DNA of 64,000 bases from Apostichopus japonicus (lineage: Eukaryota; Echinodermata; Holothuroidea; Aspidochirotida; Stichopodidae). The notes under the pieces were generated by a model. The model did no database searches. It saw nothing but the letters and a program-made list of their open reading frames with translations, and was not told the origin of the DNA. Made by a program: the position numbers and the translations under genes. The first letter of the stretch is position 1. Each line of letters opens with the position of its first letter. Location: NCBI RefSeq assembly GCF_037975245.1, contig NC_092561.1, positions 21,152,826 to 21,216,825 of the forward strand, in the 5' to 3' direction. Positions 25,792 to 37,974 of the stretch are shown one piece after another.

Positions 25792-25822
25792 GAGGGGGGG
25801 GGTGGGGGATAGGGGGAGGGTT
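25792..25822. repeat. G-rich low-complexity tract
   Basis: GAGGGGGGGGGTGGGGGATAG followed by GGGGGAGGG. A run of guanines on the + strand in otherwise AT-rich intergenic sequence. Confidence 0.85.
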
Positions 25823-26786
25823 AATGACTGCTTACTTCACTGGTTAATATTTATCTTGACTTATATTTGGGATCAAGTCATCACATATAAGGTGCTCTTC
25901 TTGCTGTGACATTTATCTGTGAAATATTAACCATTCTGTAGAGTTGTAACAAGTTACTTTACTTAATACAGTTGAGTCAAGTCATAACCTGTTACAACAA
26001 TGACTTGCATCAGCATGAGTCAGAGATAGTTACTGCTTGAGTTATATGCTGAACACTATGATTCTATCCTTGTATAGAGTATTTATAAAGCCCAAGTCTT
26101 CTGATACAGAGAGCGTTTTTAATCATCACATTTAACGGGTGGGAACATTACATTAAAGGTAAGTTCAGTTGAAACCACCTATTTTATACACATTTTACTA
26201 CGATTTTTGTTTGTTGAAAAGTCAGCTTTAATGACATATTTAGGTGTAGAGATATTTCATTTATTGATAAAAAAAAGCATGTATTTCATATCACACATGA
26301 TTGTTTCATATTCTTACATAACATGTATGTATTAATTATTGAAAGACATCATTGTTTGGCAATGTGTCTTGCTGTCTGTGTACTAGTTAGATATCTGTTT
26401 TGTTTCAGAAATATTATCCCTTAAGAGGCTAAGTTTTGAGAGCAGTTGCCTTGTTACCTTACACTTCACATATATTCATCTGATATTTAAATCTTTTAGA
26501 ATTTTGCCTTAAAAAGTGAGCAAAAAGGTTGTTTGGCTTTTGTTCCACATTAAACCTCACAGACGTTTGACTACAAAATGATCGAGAAACGGAAAAATTC
26601 AAAATTAAGTTGGTTACTTACAACAGCAAACATTTTGACTGAAACAGGAACCATTAGTGTGACATTGTATCAAGTGATATCCAGTGATGTCAAGTGATCT
26701 CAAAGTGTGGCACTTTATCAAGTGATCTCAAGATGTCCTTATTTATCCCTGTTGTATGGTTAGACGAGTAGTTTCTTTTCATTTAA

Positions 26787-26945
26787 AGTGAATACATAGT
26801 ACCATCCATAATGTGTTAAGGAGAGACAGGCTAGACACAGCTCTGTTTATACAACCACAGGACCTGAATACATAGTACCTTCTGTTATGTGTTAAGAACA
26901 GTCAGGCTAGATATAGCTCTGTTATACAACCATAGGACTTGCTGT
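26787..26945 (+). repeat. Two-copy direct repeat (~78 bp)
   Basis: GTGAATACATAGTACCATCC... AGGCTAGACACAGCTCTG... ACAACCACAGGACCTG is followed immediately by a second copy with scattered differences. Confidence 0.8.
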
Positions 26946-27572
26946 TAAACCAGTGCATTGCCATTTTAGAGGTTAGAGGTGTGTAATTTAGAAGTCAAGT
27001 CTTGCAATTATACTCAGTATCCATCCAGGGAACTTTTAGGTTTATTTACATCACAAAGAGCACCATGGGTGATTAGCATAATAAATTGTCATATTGTAAT
27101 TAAGAGGGCAGACAGTAAACATCTTTCTTCATTTATTGTGATTGTTTGGCAATTAATTAAGACGTTACGATATTATAATTAATTTCATTTTATTGCTTTA
27201 TATTTTAAATGTAAATCAGTCATCACAGTACTATTTCTCTCTGTTCCATTTTGTAAATGTTACTGCTTGGTCCACTACCAAGGGTGTGTTGACATATAGA
27301 CTGTACTCTATTTGGAAACTGGACTCCTTGTAAGACCTTATTTGTATCCCAGGGATAATTGGTGGTAGAAGTGGTTACATAACATTGGAGTAATTAGAGG
27401 GGAAGGAAGGAGATGAATGAAAAACAATTTATCAGAAGCAATTTTACAGGTCAGTTATATATGACCATATTTTTGGTTGTATAATGCTGAAATTAAATTC
27501 AAAACTATTTGGTTAGTGAGAGTAAAAAATGCTTTGTGTATTGTAACTGTCATACTGTCAGTTGACAACTGT
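26946..27572. other. Intergenic, no gene recognised
   Basis: AT-rich unique sequence between the two-copy repeat and the 22-bp minisatellite. Nothing with coding or element character was seen. Confidence 0.5.
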
Positions 27573-27589
27573 CGACAGTCAGTTGGCAG

Positions 27590-28375
27590 CCGTGGCACCC
27601 TCATCAAGTTGCTGCCGTCACACAGTCAGCTGGTGACCGCCACACTATCTGGTGACCCCCACACCGTGGGCTGGTGACCGCCACGCTGTCAGCTGGTGAC
27701 TGTCACACCACCATCTGGTGACCACCACACCATGAGCTGGTGACCGCCACACCGTCATCTGGTGACCATCACACTGTGGGCTGGTGAGCGCTACACTGTC
27801 AGCTGGTCACCAACACAGTCAGCTGGTGACCTTCATACCGTCGGCTGTGACCAACACTGTCAACTGGTGACCGTCACACCATCAGCTGGTGACCGTCACA
27901 CCGTCATCTGGTGACCGGTGACTGCCACACTGTCAGCTGGTGACCGCCACACTGTCAGCTGGTGACCGCCACACAGTGGGCTGGTGACCGCCACAATGTC
28001 AGCTGGTGACCAACACACCATCGACTGGTGACCGCCACGCTGTCAGCTGGTGACAGTCACACCACCATCTGGTGACCACCACACCATGAGCTGGTGACCG
28101 CCACACCGTCATCTGGTGACCATCACACTGTGGGCTGGTGAGCGCTACACTGTCAGCTGGTCACCAACACAGTCAGCTGGTGACCTTCATACCGTCGGCT
28201 GTGACCAACACTGTCAACTGGTGACCGTCACACCATCAGCTGGTGACCGTCACACCGACATCTGGTGACCGGTGACCGCCACACTGTCAGCAGGTGACCG
28301 CCACACTGTCAGCTGGTGACCGCCACACAGTGGGCTGGTGACCGCCACAATGTCAGCTGGTGACCAACACACCAT
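27590..28375 (+). repeat. 22-bp minisatellite (AGCTGGTGACCGCCACACTGTC)n with higher-order duplication
   Basis: About 35 diverged 22-mers. A block beginning CCGCCACGCTGTCAGCTGGTGA at 27678 recurs at 28032, so roughly 350 bp of the array was duplicated as a block. A shorter array of the same unit lies at 49243-49470, at the matching edge of the segmental duplication. Confidence 0.93.
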
Positions 28376-28755
28376 CGACGGACACCGGATGGTCTGCTGG
28401 CCAATGTCAAACTGCCAGGTTCTTTGGTTGCACCTTTGTGTGCTGGTTAGGTCTGTGGTCTTATATATACTGACATTTACTGTTTCAGTGAGGTTCTGTT
28501 GTTTCCAGTAGATACACAAATGGTCATTTCTGCCATAACATTCTTTGTTTGTTATCTTTTGCTAATTTCTGCTTTATACTGCAATGTTTTGTATTATTTG
28601 TTCAATTTACCCTTGCCATGCATGAAGCATTGATTTGTAAGATTTTACAGATTGAGAGATATGAAAGTATGAATAAACATGAATAAGATGATTTTCAAAA
28701 CATATATATATTAACGGTTAGTTTCGTTTTCTTTTTAAATAATTGAAGTATTAGT

Positions 28756-30700
28756 TTGTATTTAGGTTTGTCCAAAGGAGTTTTATGTCTAAAAGCTAGT
28801 TTTCATTCTCAGAAAGTAGTGCCCCTCATTGATGATACAGTAACCTTTGAGTACCTCATGGATGAAACATTTACCTTAGAGCACTTCATAGAAGTTGCAA
28901 TTAGTACCTTGGAGGAAATGGTTAGCAAGAGCTGGCTGTGTGTTCAAGTACAATGCCATGATATGCTAGTCTATATCAGCTTTATTTTACCTTGATGTCT
29001 GCCTCCATTGGCTGGATAAATCCAATAAACCCTCAATTTCCTTTGAATTGTGGGTAAACAGCAACTCCTTGTGTGTGAAGGAAGTGGAGAGGGCAGGGGC
29101 TATTATGAACTTTGATAAAGTCGATCCATATCATATGGTGGCTTTTACATGGACCAAGACACCCAACAACACTAGGGCCGCCATTGGTAGTGATGTCAAT
29201 ATATGTCGGCTGCCACTGTTAAAAACATTGGTTTGTCTCCAACCAAACTACTACCCCAACCCCCCCCCCCCCCCACCAACCCACATCACACTCAATCATG
29301 TCCAGGTCCCTTTGGCAAACACTACTGTTAATGATCTTCAAAAGGCAGAAAGACTAAAAGTATACTGTACGTTAAATGTTGTTAAATTAAACAGGTCCTC
29401 AGCTGTAGTTGGAAATGAGAATCATCAGCTCTTAAAATAAGTCATTCTTCGCCCAAATACATGATCTCATGAGTGCTAAATTGTGTAAACGAAAAAAAAA
29501 AACAACTAGATAAATAAATAAATACAATCCATCTAGTTTCTTGTGTCAGTGCAGATTCAAAACTTAATCGGAATGCGAAGTACGTTTTGAATGAATGAAT
29601 AATTTAAGAAATAAAAATTTCCTGTGTCACCAGTTAATTCTGCCATCTAGCATGTTCTGTGGTAAATACAGACGATGCAATGCACAACATCATTCAGTGT
29701 TAACTAATCTTGTTTTATTTGGTGCCTACGAATATTTTTTGGCGCCTTCAGGTACCAGCGCAGTATGCATTCATTGGACTGAAGATGCGTTTGCGCGCCC
29801 TTTCTGTTAAATACTCAATAAGATAAAAACACTGTGAGCGCTCTTTGTATTGTATTCCACATACCGAGGGTGATTCAATTACAATGTAGGTAAGAGAAAG
29901 TTGCAAGTTTTGCGCGGACGAACAGACAATCTTTATTTGGATTGAACTGAAGTGGAAGTTGAAATACTGAGTGAACAAACCTTTAACGAGGTAAGGGTGG
30001 TTAATCCATATCTTGTCACTCTTGTGACTCTGAATTTTAAGCGGTTGTAAAAATTCCCATACCCCTCGCTCAACATTGCTGAAGGCATATATAGTAGCTC
30101 CCGCGCGCGCGTTAATGTTACAATTCACGCGAAGCACATCGCAGTGATCCGGGTCCAATATATACATACACCTGTGGATTCGGGTAAGTGTAATGCACTA
30201 TTTCCCCGGCATGGCCACACTGAATCGACAGTACAGAAAGCAAGACATTAGTACGGAAGCGTAGAAGGGATATGTGAATTTACGACAAACAACAACTAGT
30301 CAGGTTGTATGTATTAGATCCTCCTGCAAGTGCAAGCAGGAACTCGCGACAAGAATGATAAAATAATAAGTTAAGTATGATAAAAAAGTTGAAAATTGGC
30401 GTTTCGATGACATATTCTAAATCGTCAAAATGTCGAATATCTGAAAAAATCTAATATTTGACGTTTTGGCGAGATGCATCAACTCTTCAAATTGTCAAAA
30501 ACGTGAAATTACCAACTTGCACTATGCTAAATCTGGAGTGGTATAATGTCGTCAAAACGTCAATCTTTAGATATTCTGCATTTTTAATGAGTTAATTTAG
30601 GGCGACAAAACGTCAATTATTAAATACTCATTTGTCATGTCTATACTAAGGCTTCCGTAGATTAGAGATATAAATTATCATGTGTTGCAGATGCTAGCAT
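28756..30700 (+). other. Upstream region of ALDH8A1 within the duplication
   Basis: No coding exon recognised. A poly-C run lies at 29262-29275. A CpG-containing segment around 30095-30130 and a donor-like GTAAGT at 30183 (also present in copy 2 near 51320) could mark an untranslated first exon, but this is speculative. Between 30400 and 30640 short inverted TGACG/CGTCA-type motifs recur (GACGTTTTG, CAAAACGTC). Confidence 0.3.
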
Positions 30701-30774
30701 AGTGCGGCAACCCTAAATAAACACATGTGTTTGCAAACGCTGATCCTCGGTACGGGCGGGTACGGTACCGTTAA

Positions 30775-31178
30775 GGCCCGGTCACACTACAGCGATATTT
30801 TATCGGAATACGGTCCGATTTTTCAGATTTTAGGCCGAAGAGTGAGGTTTGTGGTAGTGAATGTAATGAATGCAATGGAATATTCGAATACCTACTCCAA
30901 ATCTGAGGGGTTCTGGAACGGACTACATTCTGAAGTGACGTCACATCGAAAAACGATAAAAATCGGAAGAGAAATCGGATAACTATCCGATAAAAGGAAA
31001 CGGAGTCAATATCAAAAGTTAGGAGAGGGCTATTCCACATCGGAATGGCTCAACAGATAGCAAATCAGGTCCTTTATCACTGTGGCTAGAAGACCCGAAC
31101 AAAAAACTGGCTGTTTCGATTCCTCCGGGAAAATCGGATAGTATTCCGATAAAAAGTCGGTATAGTGTGACCCGGCCT
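30775..31178 (+). mobile_element. TTAA-flanked MITE, 404 bp, just upstream of the ALDH8A1 start
   Basis: The ends AGGCCCGGTCACACTA... and ...TAGTGTGACCCGGCCT (read with the adjoining TTAA) are inverted copies. TTAA flanks it at 30771-30774 and 31179-31182. The paralogous site in copy 2 (near 51958) reads TTAT with no insert, giving an empty-site comparison. The interior has inverted CCGATAAAA/TTTTATCGG motifs. The right end lies 27 bp before the ATG at 31206. Confidence 0.9.
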
Positions 31179-31205
31179 TTAAAGTATAATTACAGGTAGG
31201 TGTTT

Positions 31206-34200
31206 ATGGAGGTTGTAGCAGCAAAGAAAAGGAAAACAATGGCACTGGAGGTACAAAATTTCATCGGTGGGGAGTTCATCCCTGCTAAAACTCACTTAGA
31301 TAGTTTCAACCCAGCTACTGGTGAAGTTTGGGTGAAAATTCCGGATAGTGGAAAGGAAGAAATTGACTTAGCAGTGAAGTCGGCGAAACAGGCATTTCCC
31401 AGGTAGGCCTAAGCGTTACTGATGATAAGTGTAAATGGTATGACTATTGGTAGCTCACACTACACCACAGCTAGTGATCAGTAGGTAAAGCCAGGCACCT
31501 AAGTATTTGTATTGAATATGTTTTGTGACAATACTACTAGACAATACAATACACATGGGCCATTGAAGTTCTGGTTTCTAATACACACTAACACAGTGAG
31601 TTGAACAGGTTGGTAGCTAGTTTTTTTCAATATCAACTGTCATTGTCAAGTAATGAAGTATCATTCACTCAGGCATAGGCTAGGTCTTGATAGATAAAGG
31701 CAATCTGCCTAGGCTCATTTACCCAGACACCAGTTAAGTAGGCAGTACATTGTTGCTTTCAAGTCAGAAAGAGCCATGGTTGGGGATATCGCTGCCACTA
31801 GACATGCATGTAGAACTAGAGCCAGCACCTCATAAAAGAACTTAAGAAGCCAAACGCATCTTCTACGCGAACAAATTTGAATCATCTTCACGGTCAGCTG
31901 CTGAATTATTCAAAAATTTTAGCCCTACCAAATACCAGTTCACCAATTGACAATAACATGCCAACGAATTTTGAAAGTTCCGTACTGGTCTATGGATTGA
32001 GTTGACCAGCCATCTGCTACAACCTCACAATGCCACACAAGTTGCACTAACAAGTAACATGACTAGCCTAGGCTCATTTGATTTGCACCTAGCCTAGGCC
32101 TACATCAGTAAAAGAACTTGAATCAGTTCTGAAAGTTTCGAAACTAAAAATATCCAAATTAGATCCTCCTACCATCAGTTCTTCTTCAAAGGTGTTTGCC
32201 CATGTTGCTGCTGTTATGTTCATAATATATTTAATTATTGCATGCTGTGTGGCATTTTTGCATTTAGTATGAAATATGCAGTCATAAGGCCATTGCTTAA
32301 AAAGAGTAATCTTGACCAAAATGTATTAAGCAATTACAGGCTAGTTTCTAATCTTAGTTTTGTTTCTAAATTTGAGAAAGTCATCTCAAGATACATGATC
32401 ATTTATTTGAGATGAAGGTTTATCTCTTGTATCAATACGCCTATACTATAGCCTGGCCTAGGCTAGGTCTGGACACTGTGGAAACTGCCATGGTGGCTAT
32501 TTCCAAATAAGCTAGTAATGTCACTTGGCACGATTAAAGCTGTGATTTTATTACTATTAGACCTAAGTGCTGCTATTGATACAATAGATCATAGCATACT
32601 CTTGACACGTTTCAAAAGTTTGTATGATTTTTCTAATACAGCCTTAGGTGTACTGAAGTTTTATCTTGTTGATAGGCACTTCGAAGTTCAAATATTCAAT
32701 GCCAACAATCCTCTGTCTGATAATCTACTTAGTTTGGTGTGCCTCAGGAAAGTGTCTTAGGCCCATTATTATTCACTACAGTATTTATACTAAGCCACTG
32801 AGTGATATTCTACTTACTAAATCAAATCTTTCTTTCCATATGTATGCGGATGATGTGTTGTAGAGATAGCTTATTACTTATGCGGCTTGCACTGGCCCTG
32901 TTATGTATAAGAAGTATGTGTGTCAGTTTACATGTATACCAGGTGGACATAATACTGTATTCAGTTCATTCCTCCTATCAATGGTATATTGTTCTTTTTG
33001 CATTTATGTTTAATGTAAATAGCTAGACAAGCAGTCTAGTTAGTAAGACTGAATAAAGAAGTAAGGCAGAGCCTCCCAGACCCTCAGAGTATGTATTTTC
33101 TTGTTTCTGTGTTTTGTGTTCAAAGTCTGTCCGTTGTCAAGCCCTCGGACTCTACAGTATAAGCAGATTTGGACAGTGGTTAATTTAATTGACCCAACTG
33201 ACATCCAAACTAAGATAGACTTAATTTAAGATGTATTTTATTGAAATTCAGAAATGGATCGTACTAACAAATGGGTCATTCCATATCAAATCACCAAATT
33301 TTGGGGTATGTTGTAGTTCGACATCTTTGAAAAATTCCCAAACTTTTTGTATGATTAGACCACCATGAAATAAGCATATTCTGAAAATTTCAGTTGCATT
33401 GCTTTACAATTGGCCGATTTATCACACTTTGAAATTCCGCAATTTGTCGCCACCATGGCATTTTGACATTTTCTTGACTTTTGAGGTCTCATTTCTCAGC
33501 AATTAAACATTCTACTACCTTTCTATTACAGATGCTTATAGAGTCTATCCCATAGAACAGGAAAATAAAAAATTAGGCTACAAAAATATTGTCTAGTGGA
33601 GTTAGGTCAACTTAAAAGTGTCAAAATATTTGATTTTTGTACTTTTCACTAAAAAATGTGCTGTTTTTAGTGATGAATTGCCCCTAAACCATTGCTTCAG
33701 GGTACTTGATTCTTTCAGAGGTTATTATTTCTAGTATAAACATTACAAAATAATGATTACAATGCTTTCCTATAATATGTTTGCAAGTTGTGCAACTCTA
33801 AAGTTGCTAATGTAATTTTTGGAAGATATTCTGTTAAGTTCTAATTAATGTCATTGAGCATCAACAAACCCCTCACCCCCCCCCCCCCCACAAAAATGAT
33901 TATTTTTAATTGTTTGAAATAATGAGTACTATAAATTATATAGGACTTGTCCAAAAAAGTGACCTTCAGGAAAAAATTGCAACAAATACTATTATAATGA
34001 CAGGTGCTTCAATAGTGATATCATAATCTGGTGAAACGTATTCCTTTTCTGGTTAATAATTTCATGCATTAAATTGACACTTACTGTATAATGCACTGTG
34101 ATTCTGTTTAAATTGATTTTGTGTATGGACTGTACTGCATTGATCTGGTACTGAAAGCCTTTACATATCCTGACAAATAGGCAAAGGTAAACATAAGATA

Positions 34201-37200
34201 TAAACTATCCAATGATTACTGTACCAACAGATTGAAAGGCCAAAGTTGAACATCATAAAGATAAATAAACCATCCACTGTTTACCAATAGATATTGGATA
34301 AACTATCCAGAAACCAAATTGTAAGTCACAATAACATTGTCTGTAGCGAGATAATCCCTTGATGGGGCTTGCCTTGCTGCCTGTGTAAAATTAAGCTGTT
34401 TAATAAACTTTGCTTTCATTATTTTCAATGTTCAAAGGAAAACTAAGTCTTTGTTGCATATATACAGCTTTCTGAATTATCAACTTCTTGAATAATAGCT
34501 GAAACTAGGTGTGAATGCTGATACATACACACGTACACAGTCCCAATTCTTCCACTCAATCTCTCAGGTCTCCCAATAGTTTGCAGTAACTTCACTCAGC
34601 CACACCCTCTATTTTCCCAACAGCCAGCACAACAACACAAGGCCAATTACACAAAGTCAAAGAGAACTCACTTTTTCTCACACAATATCATATAAGGTAT
34701 ATAGTCTACATATACAGTAGCATACACTGTAGGAAACACACACACACATCTCTAACCCCTCTTGACCCCATCTCCCCTAATCTCTAGTTCAACCTGCCTG
34801 ACCTCTCTTAGCATCAACTTTGGACTTGCTGGCTTCCCCAAGAATTCCATCTCCATAGCAACAATATTAACAGTATAGTTAAAGAGGTATATATATATAG
34901 AAATATAAAGTTGAGATACAGTATATAGATTGTTCATGTTTATAGAAATAGTGTTTAAGTTTGTTCTCAAGTTACAAGGCACTAGTACACCCATTTATGA
35001 ATATAAAACCACATCTTGTGTAAGTTAGGGCACATGACCCATGCTTTACATATCCTGTAAAGTTTTAGGGAAAATAAGTACAGTACAGTACATGTAGAGT
35101 GTTCATGTCAAATTTCACAGTATTTGATAATTAATTTGAATGCACACCCAGCGGGCCCCTCATGGTTTATCTTTCACAGTCCTTAATCCTTTCACCTATT
35201 ACCTCCAATTGTTCCATGGTAACCCTCATGGTTTATCTTCACAGTCCTTAATCCTTTCAGATCTTATAACCTTTAAGGTATATTAAGGTATCTGTTATGT
35301 AATAGGCAGGGAATTATTTATCTGGTATCACATCACAAAATTCTAAACAAAATGGGCAAATCATATACTGCTAACTGTGCAAACATGCATAGCATCTATT
35401 GTACACTGGAACCATACCATTTAATATGTGACTGTTGAGGACATTTAGAACTGCTACACAAATGTGAACACTTAAGTTATTCCCTAACAAGTGATGAGTT
35501 TGAAAAGGGAATGGCCAAGTGAACCTTTAATAAAACAATGCCTGGCGACAGAAGACAATTTGATTATCTTGTTAACTTTCAACCCTTTACATTTCTTCCC
35601 AATTCTTGTCACTAAAAGTATTGTACAGTTGCATCTAATAAAGGCTTTATGTACAAGATAAAGCCATGTACATTGTTGGTGAATTTGTACAGTTGTACAG
35701 AGAGCTTTTTAATACCATTTATTATCTTCTGCTTCCACCTTACCCTAGGTTCACCTTTAGTCCTTTACAATCTCTTAGCTACCAACATAGACAGGAAGTC
35801 CTCCTACATCACACTTCCCAGAAAGATGACTAACAGTTTCTGTTTACAATCCATCAACATAATAATACAGTTTTCCAACCTCTAAGTCCCAGTTGATCAC
35901 TTACACTTTGACCTCTACAGTAACTTTCTACAACAGAAACCCTACACCTCTCTGTGCACCTACTGTAATATCAAAATATCTATTACCCTTTGACCTCCAC
36001 ATGTGGTCACTCTCTACAACAGAAATCCTAGCGGTTTCTGTGCACCTAGTAGCAGATCTCTACCAAGAAAGTAACCTTTGAACAGTATGATGTCATAGCG
36101 ATGACGTCATAGTGTGGTCATTACATTGTAGCAGTAACCTCTGTTTATGGAAAAGGTATTATATGTGGACAGAGTAACTTCCTGTCCCATCATGTGTAAT
36201 CCATTGTCAAGATTCTCCTTTTAACTTATAAGTGAAAAACGAACTCGCCCCATGTTATATTAATGGACCACCTCTGTAACGCTTTGCTCTTCTTCCTATA
36301 TACACCTGCAGTTTGCCCCTGGTCCTTAAACTAGGACTCGCTATGGCGATCTGTTGCTGCTGTACCTGCTCTTTGGAATGAATTCCCAATTCGTGTGTAA
36401 GATTTCCTCCACACTTGAAATTCTCAAAAGACAGTTTGAAACGTTTCTTGTATCTTATCTTGTTAGTGTTTGTTTGCTATGTTCCTATTTTCCTTTGTTA
36501 AGCCCTTAGAAACATTTGTAATTAGGCACTATATAAATGTTATTTATTATGATTATTCTTATTACTATGTAACTTTCACCAATTGTATTGAGTGTGATTT
36601 TACCTGCAGGAGCAGTGCTTCCTCTTTAGCATGGCTCAATCAAGCTTACTCCCCCCCCCCCCCCCCTCACACTACTTTCCACACTCACTGTACTCTGAGG
36701 ATATCTAGCCAGATGAAGATCTATATACCGTCTGATTCAACTACTTGTTCACATGTCCTTATTTCTGGTTCGCTTACCATTGTGACGGTGACATCCCAAT
36801 GTTCCGATGTCTCGATGTTCCGACAATACCAAATAATTTTTGGACTCCATAATTTTTTTTTATCAACAATTTCGGACCAACATTTTTTCTGACCAAAATT
36901 TTTTGGGGAGACTTAATATTTTTAGGCCCATTTTTTTCGGACACAATCTTCTTTGGGGACTCTTTTTTGGATGAGACTCTTTTTTGGATGGACATCTTTT
37001 CGAACCTAATTTTTTGGGGGGACTGGACTCAATTTTTTTGACACACCAAATTTTGGGTTAATTTTCTTTCTTTTTTGCAGGAAAACATTTTTGGCCTGTA
37101 ATCATGTTGTTCCGAAAAATTTGCTCTGAAACATGTTGGTCCAAAAAATGTTGGTTCGAAAAAATTTGGTCTGAAAACATGTTGGTCCAAAAACATTTGG

Positions 37201-37938
37201 GCTTCACAAGTGTTGGTCCAAAAAAATTTGGTCTGAAAAATTGTTGGTCAAAAATAATTGTCCAAAAATTATTTGGTATTGTCAGAACATAGAGACGTCG
37301 GAACATAGAGATGTAATCGTTAAGACAGTTATTGCAAGACAGTGACTTGCAAGACATTCATCTCAACTACATTGTACTCACATGGAGGTACTATTGTATG
37401 TCTTGACACTCAGTGTGTATTGTTTGGTGGGTGTCTGTCATTTCATTTTATCCCCTTTTCATCTCATTTAGTTGGTCATCTTTGAGTCCAGAGGTCCGAG
37501 GTCAGCATTTGCACAAGATTGCGGACATTCTCGAGTCCCGACTCGACGAGTTTGCTGAGATAGAATCCCGAGACCAAGGAAAACCGGTTGGACTGGCCAA
37601 GAAGGTAGACATCCCCAGAGCTGTCCTAACCTTGAGGTTTTTTGCAACAGCAATTCAGCACACACTGAATGAGTAAGTAACTAAATATTGAAGGGGCTGC
37701 TATGGATGTGTGTGATATTGTGTAGCAATTTAATTATTTTCTTAAAAGTATTTTGTAACTTTTGTTGGCATTTTCAAGACCAATACTCTGCCATTTAATG
37801 GTTCATCGCCTATTGGAATACTTTATATAAAACATCTTTAAGTATACACTTCTATTGTATGCAAGTTCTCTAATACAGCTTATTTACATTTAGATTATTC
37901 TTCTTCTGCATAGTTCTGCTAGTCATTCATTGACCTAA

Positions 37939-37974
<36 letters not shown>

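Larger units (their letters stand above)
28386..36224 (+). repeat. Segmental duplication, copy 1 (contains ALDH8A1 exon 1)
   Basis: Sequence from about 28386 matches 49521 onward in the same orientation: TTCTTTGGTTGCACCT at 28420, the GC-rich GCGCGCGCGTTAATGTTACA at 30100, exon 1, the LINE fragment, and 33827-36224 against 61036-63820. Divergence looks like a few percent with small indels. Copy 1 alone carries the 404-bp MITE at 30775-31178, a segment within the LINE at about 32862-33176, and about 550 bp at 33273-33826. Confidence 0.95.

Noticed and set aside
27590-28375. CRISPR-like 22-bp repeats
   Set aside because: Contiguous minisatellite units with no spacers.
29048-29440. 130-codon frame with proline run, partly repeated at 50227-50463
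   Set aside because: The proline run comes from a poly-C tract and the copy in the duplication is frameshifted and shorter, so there is no sign of coding constraint.
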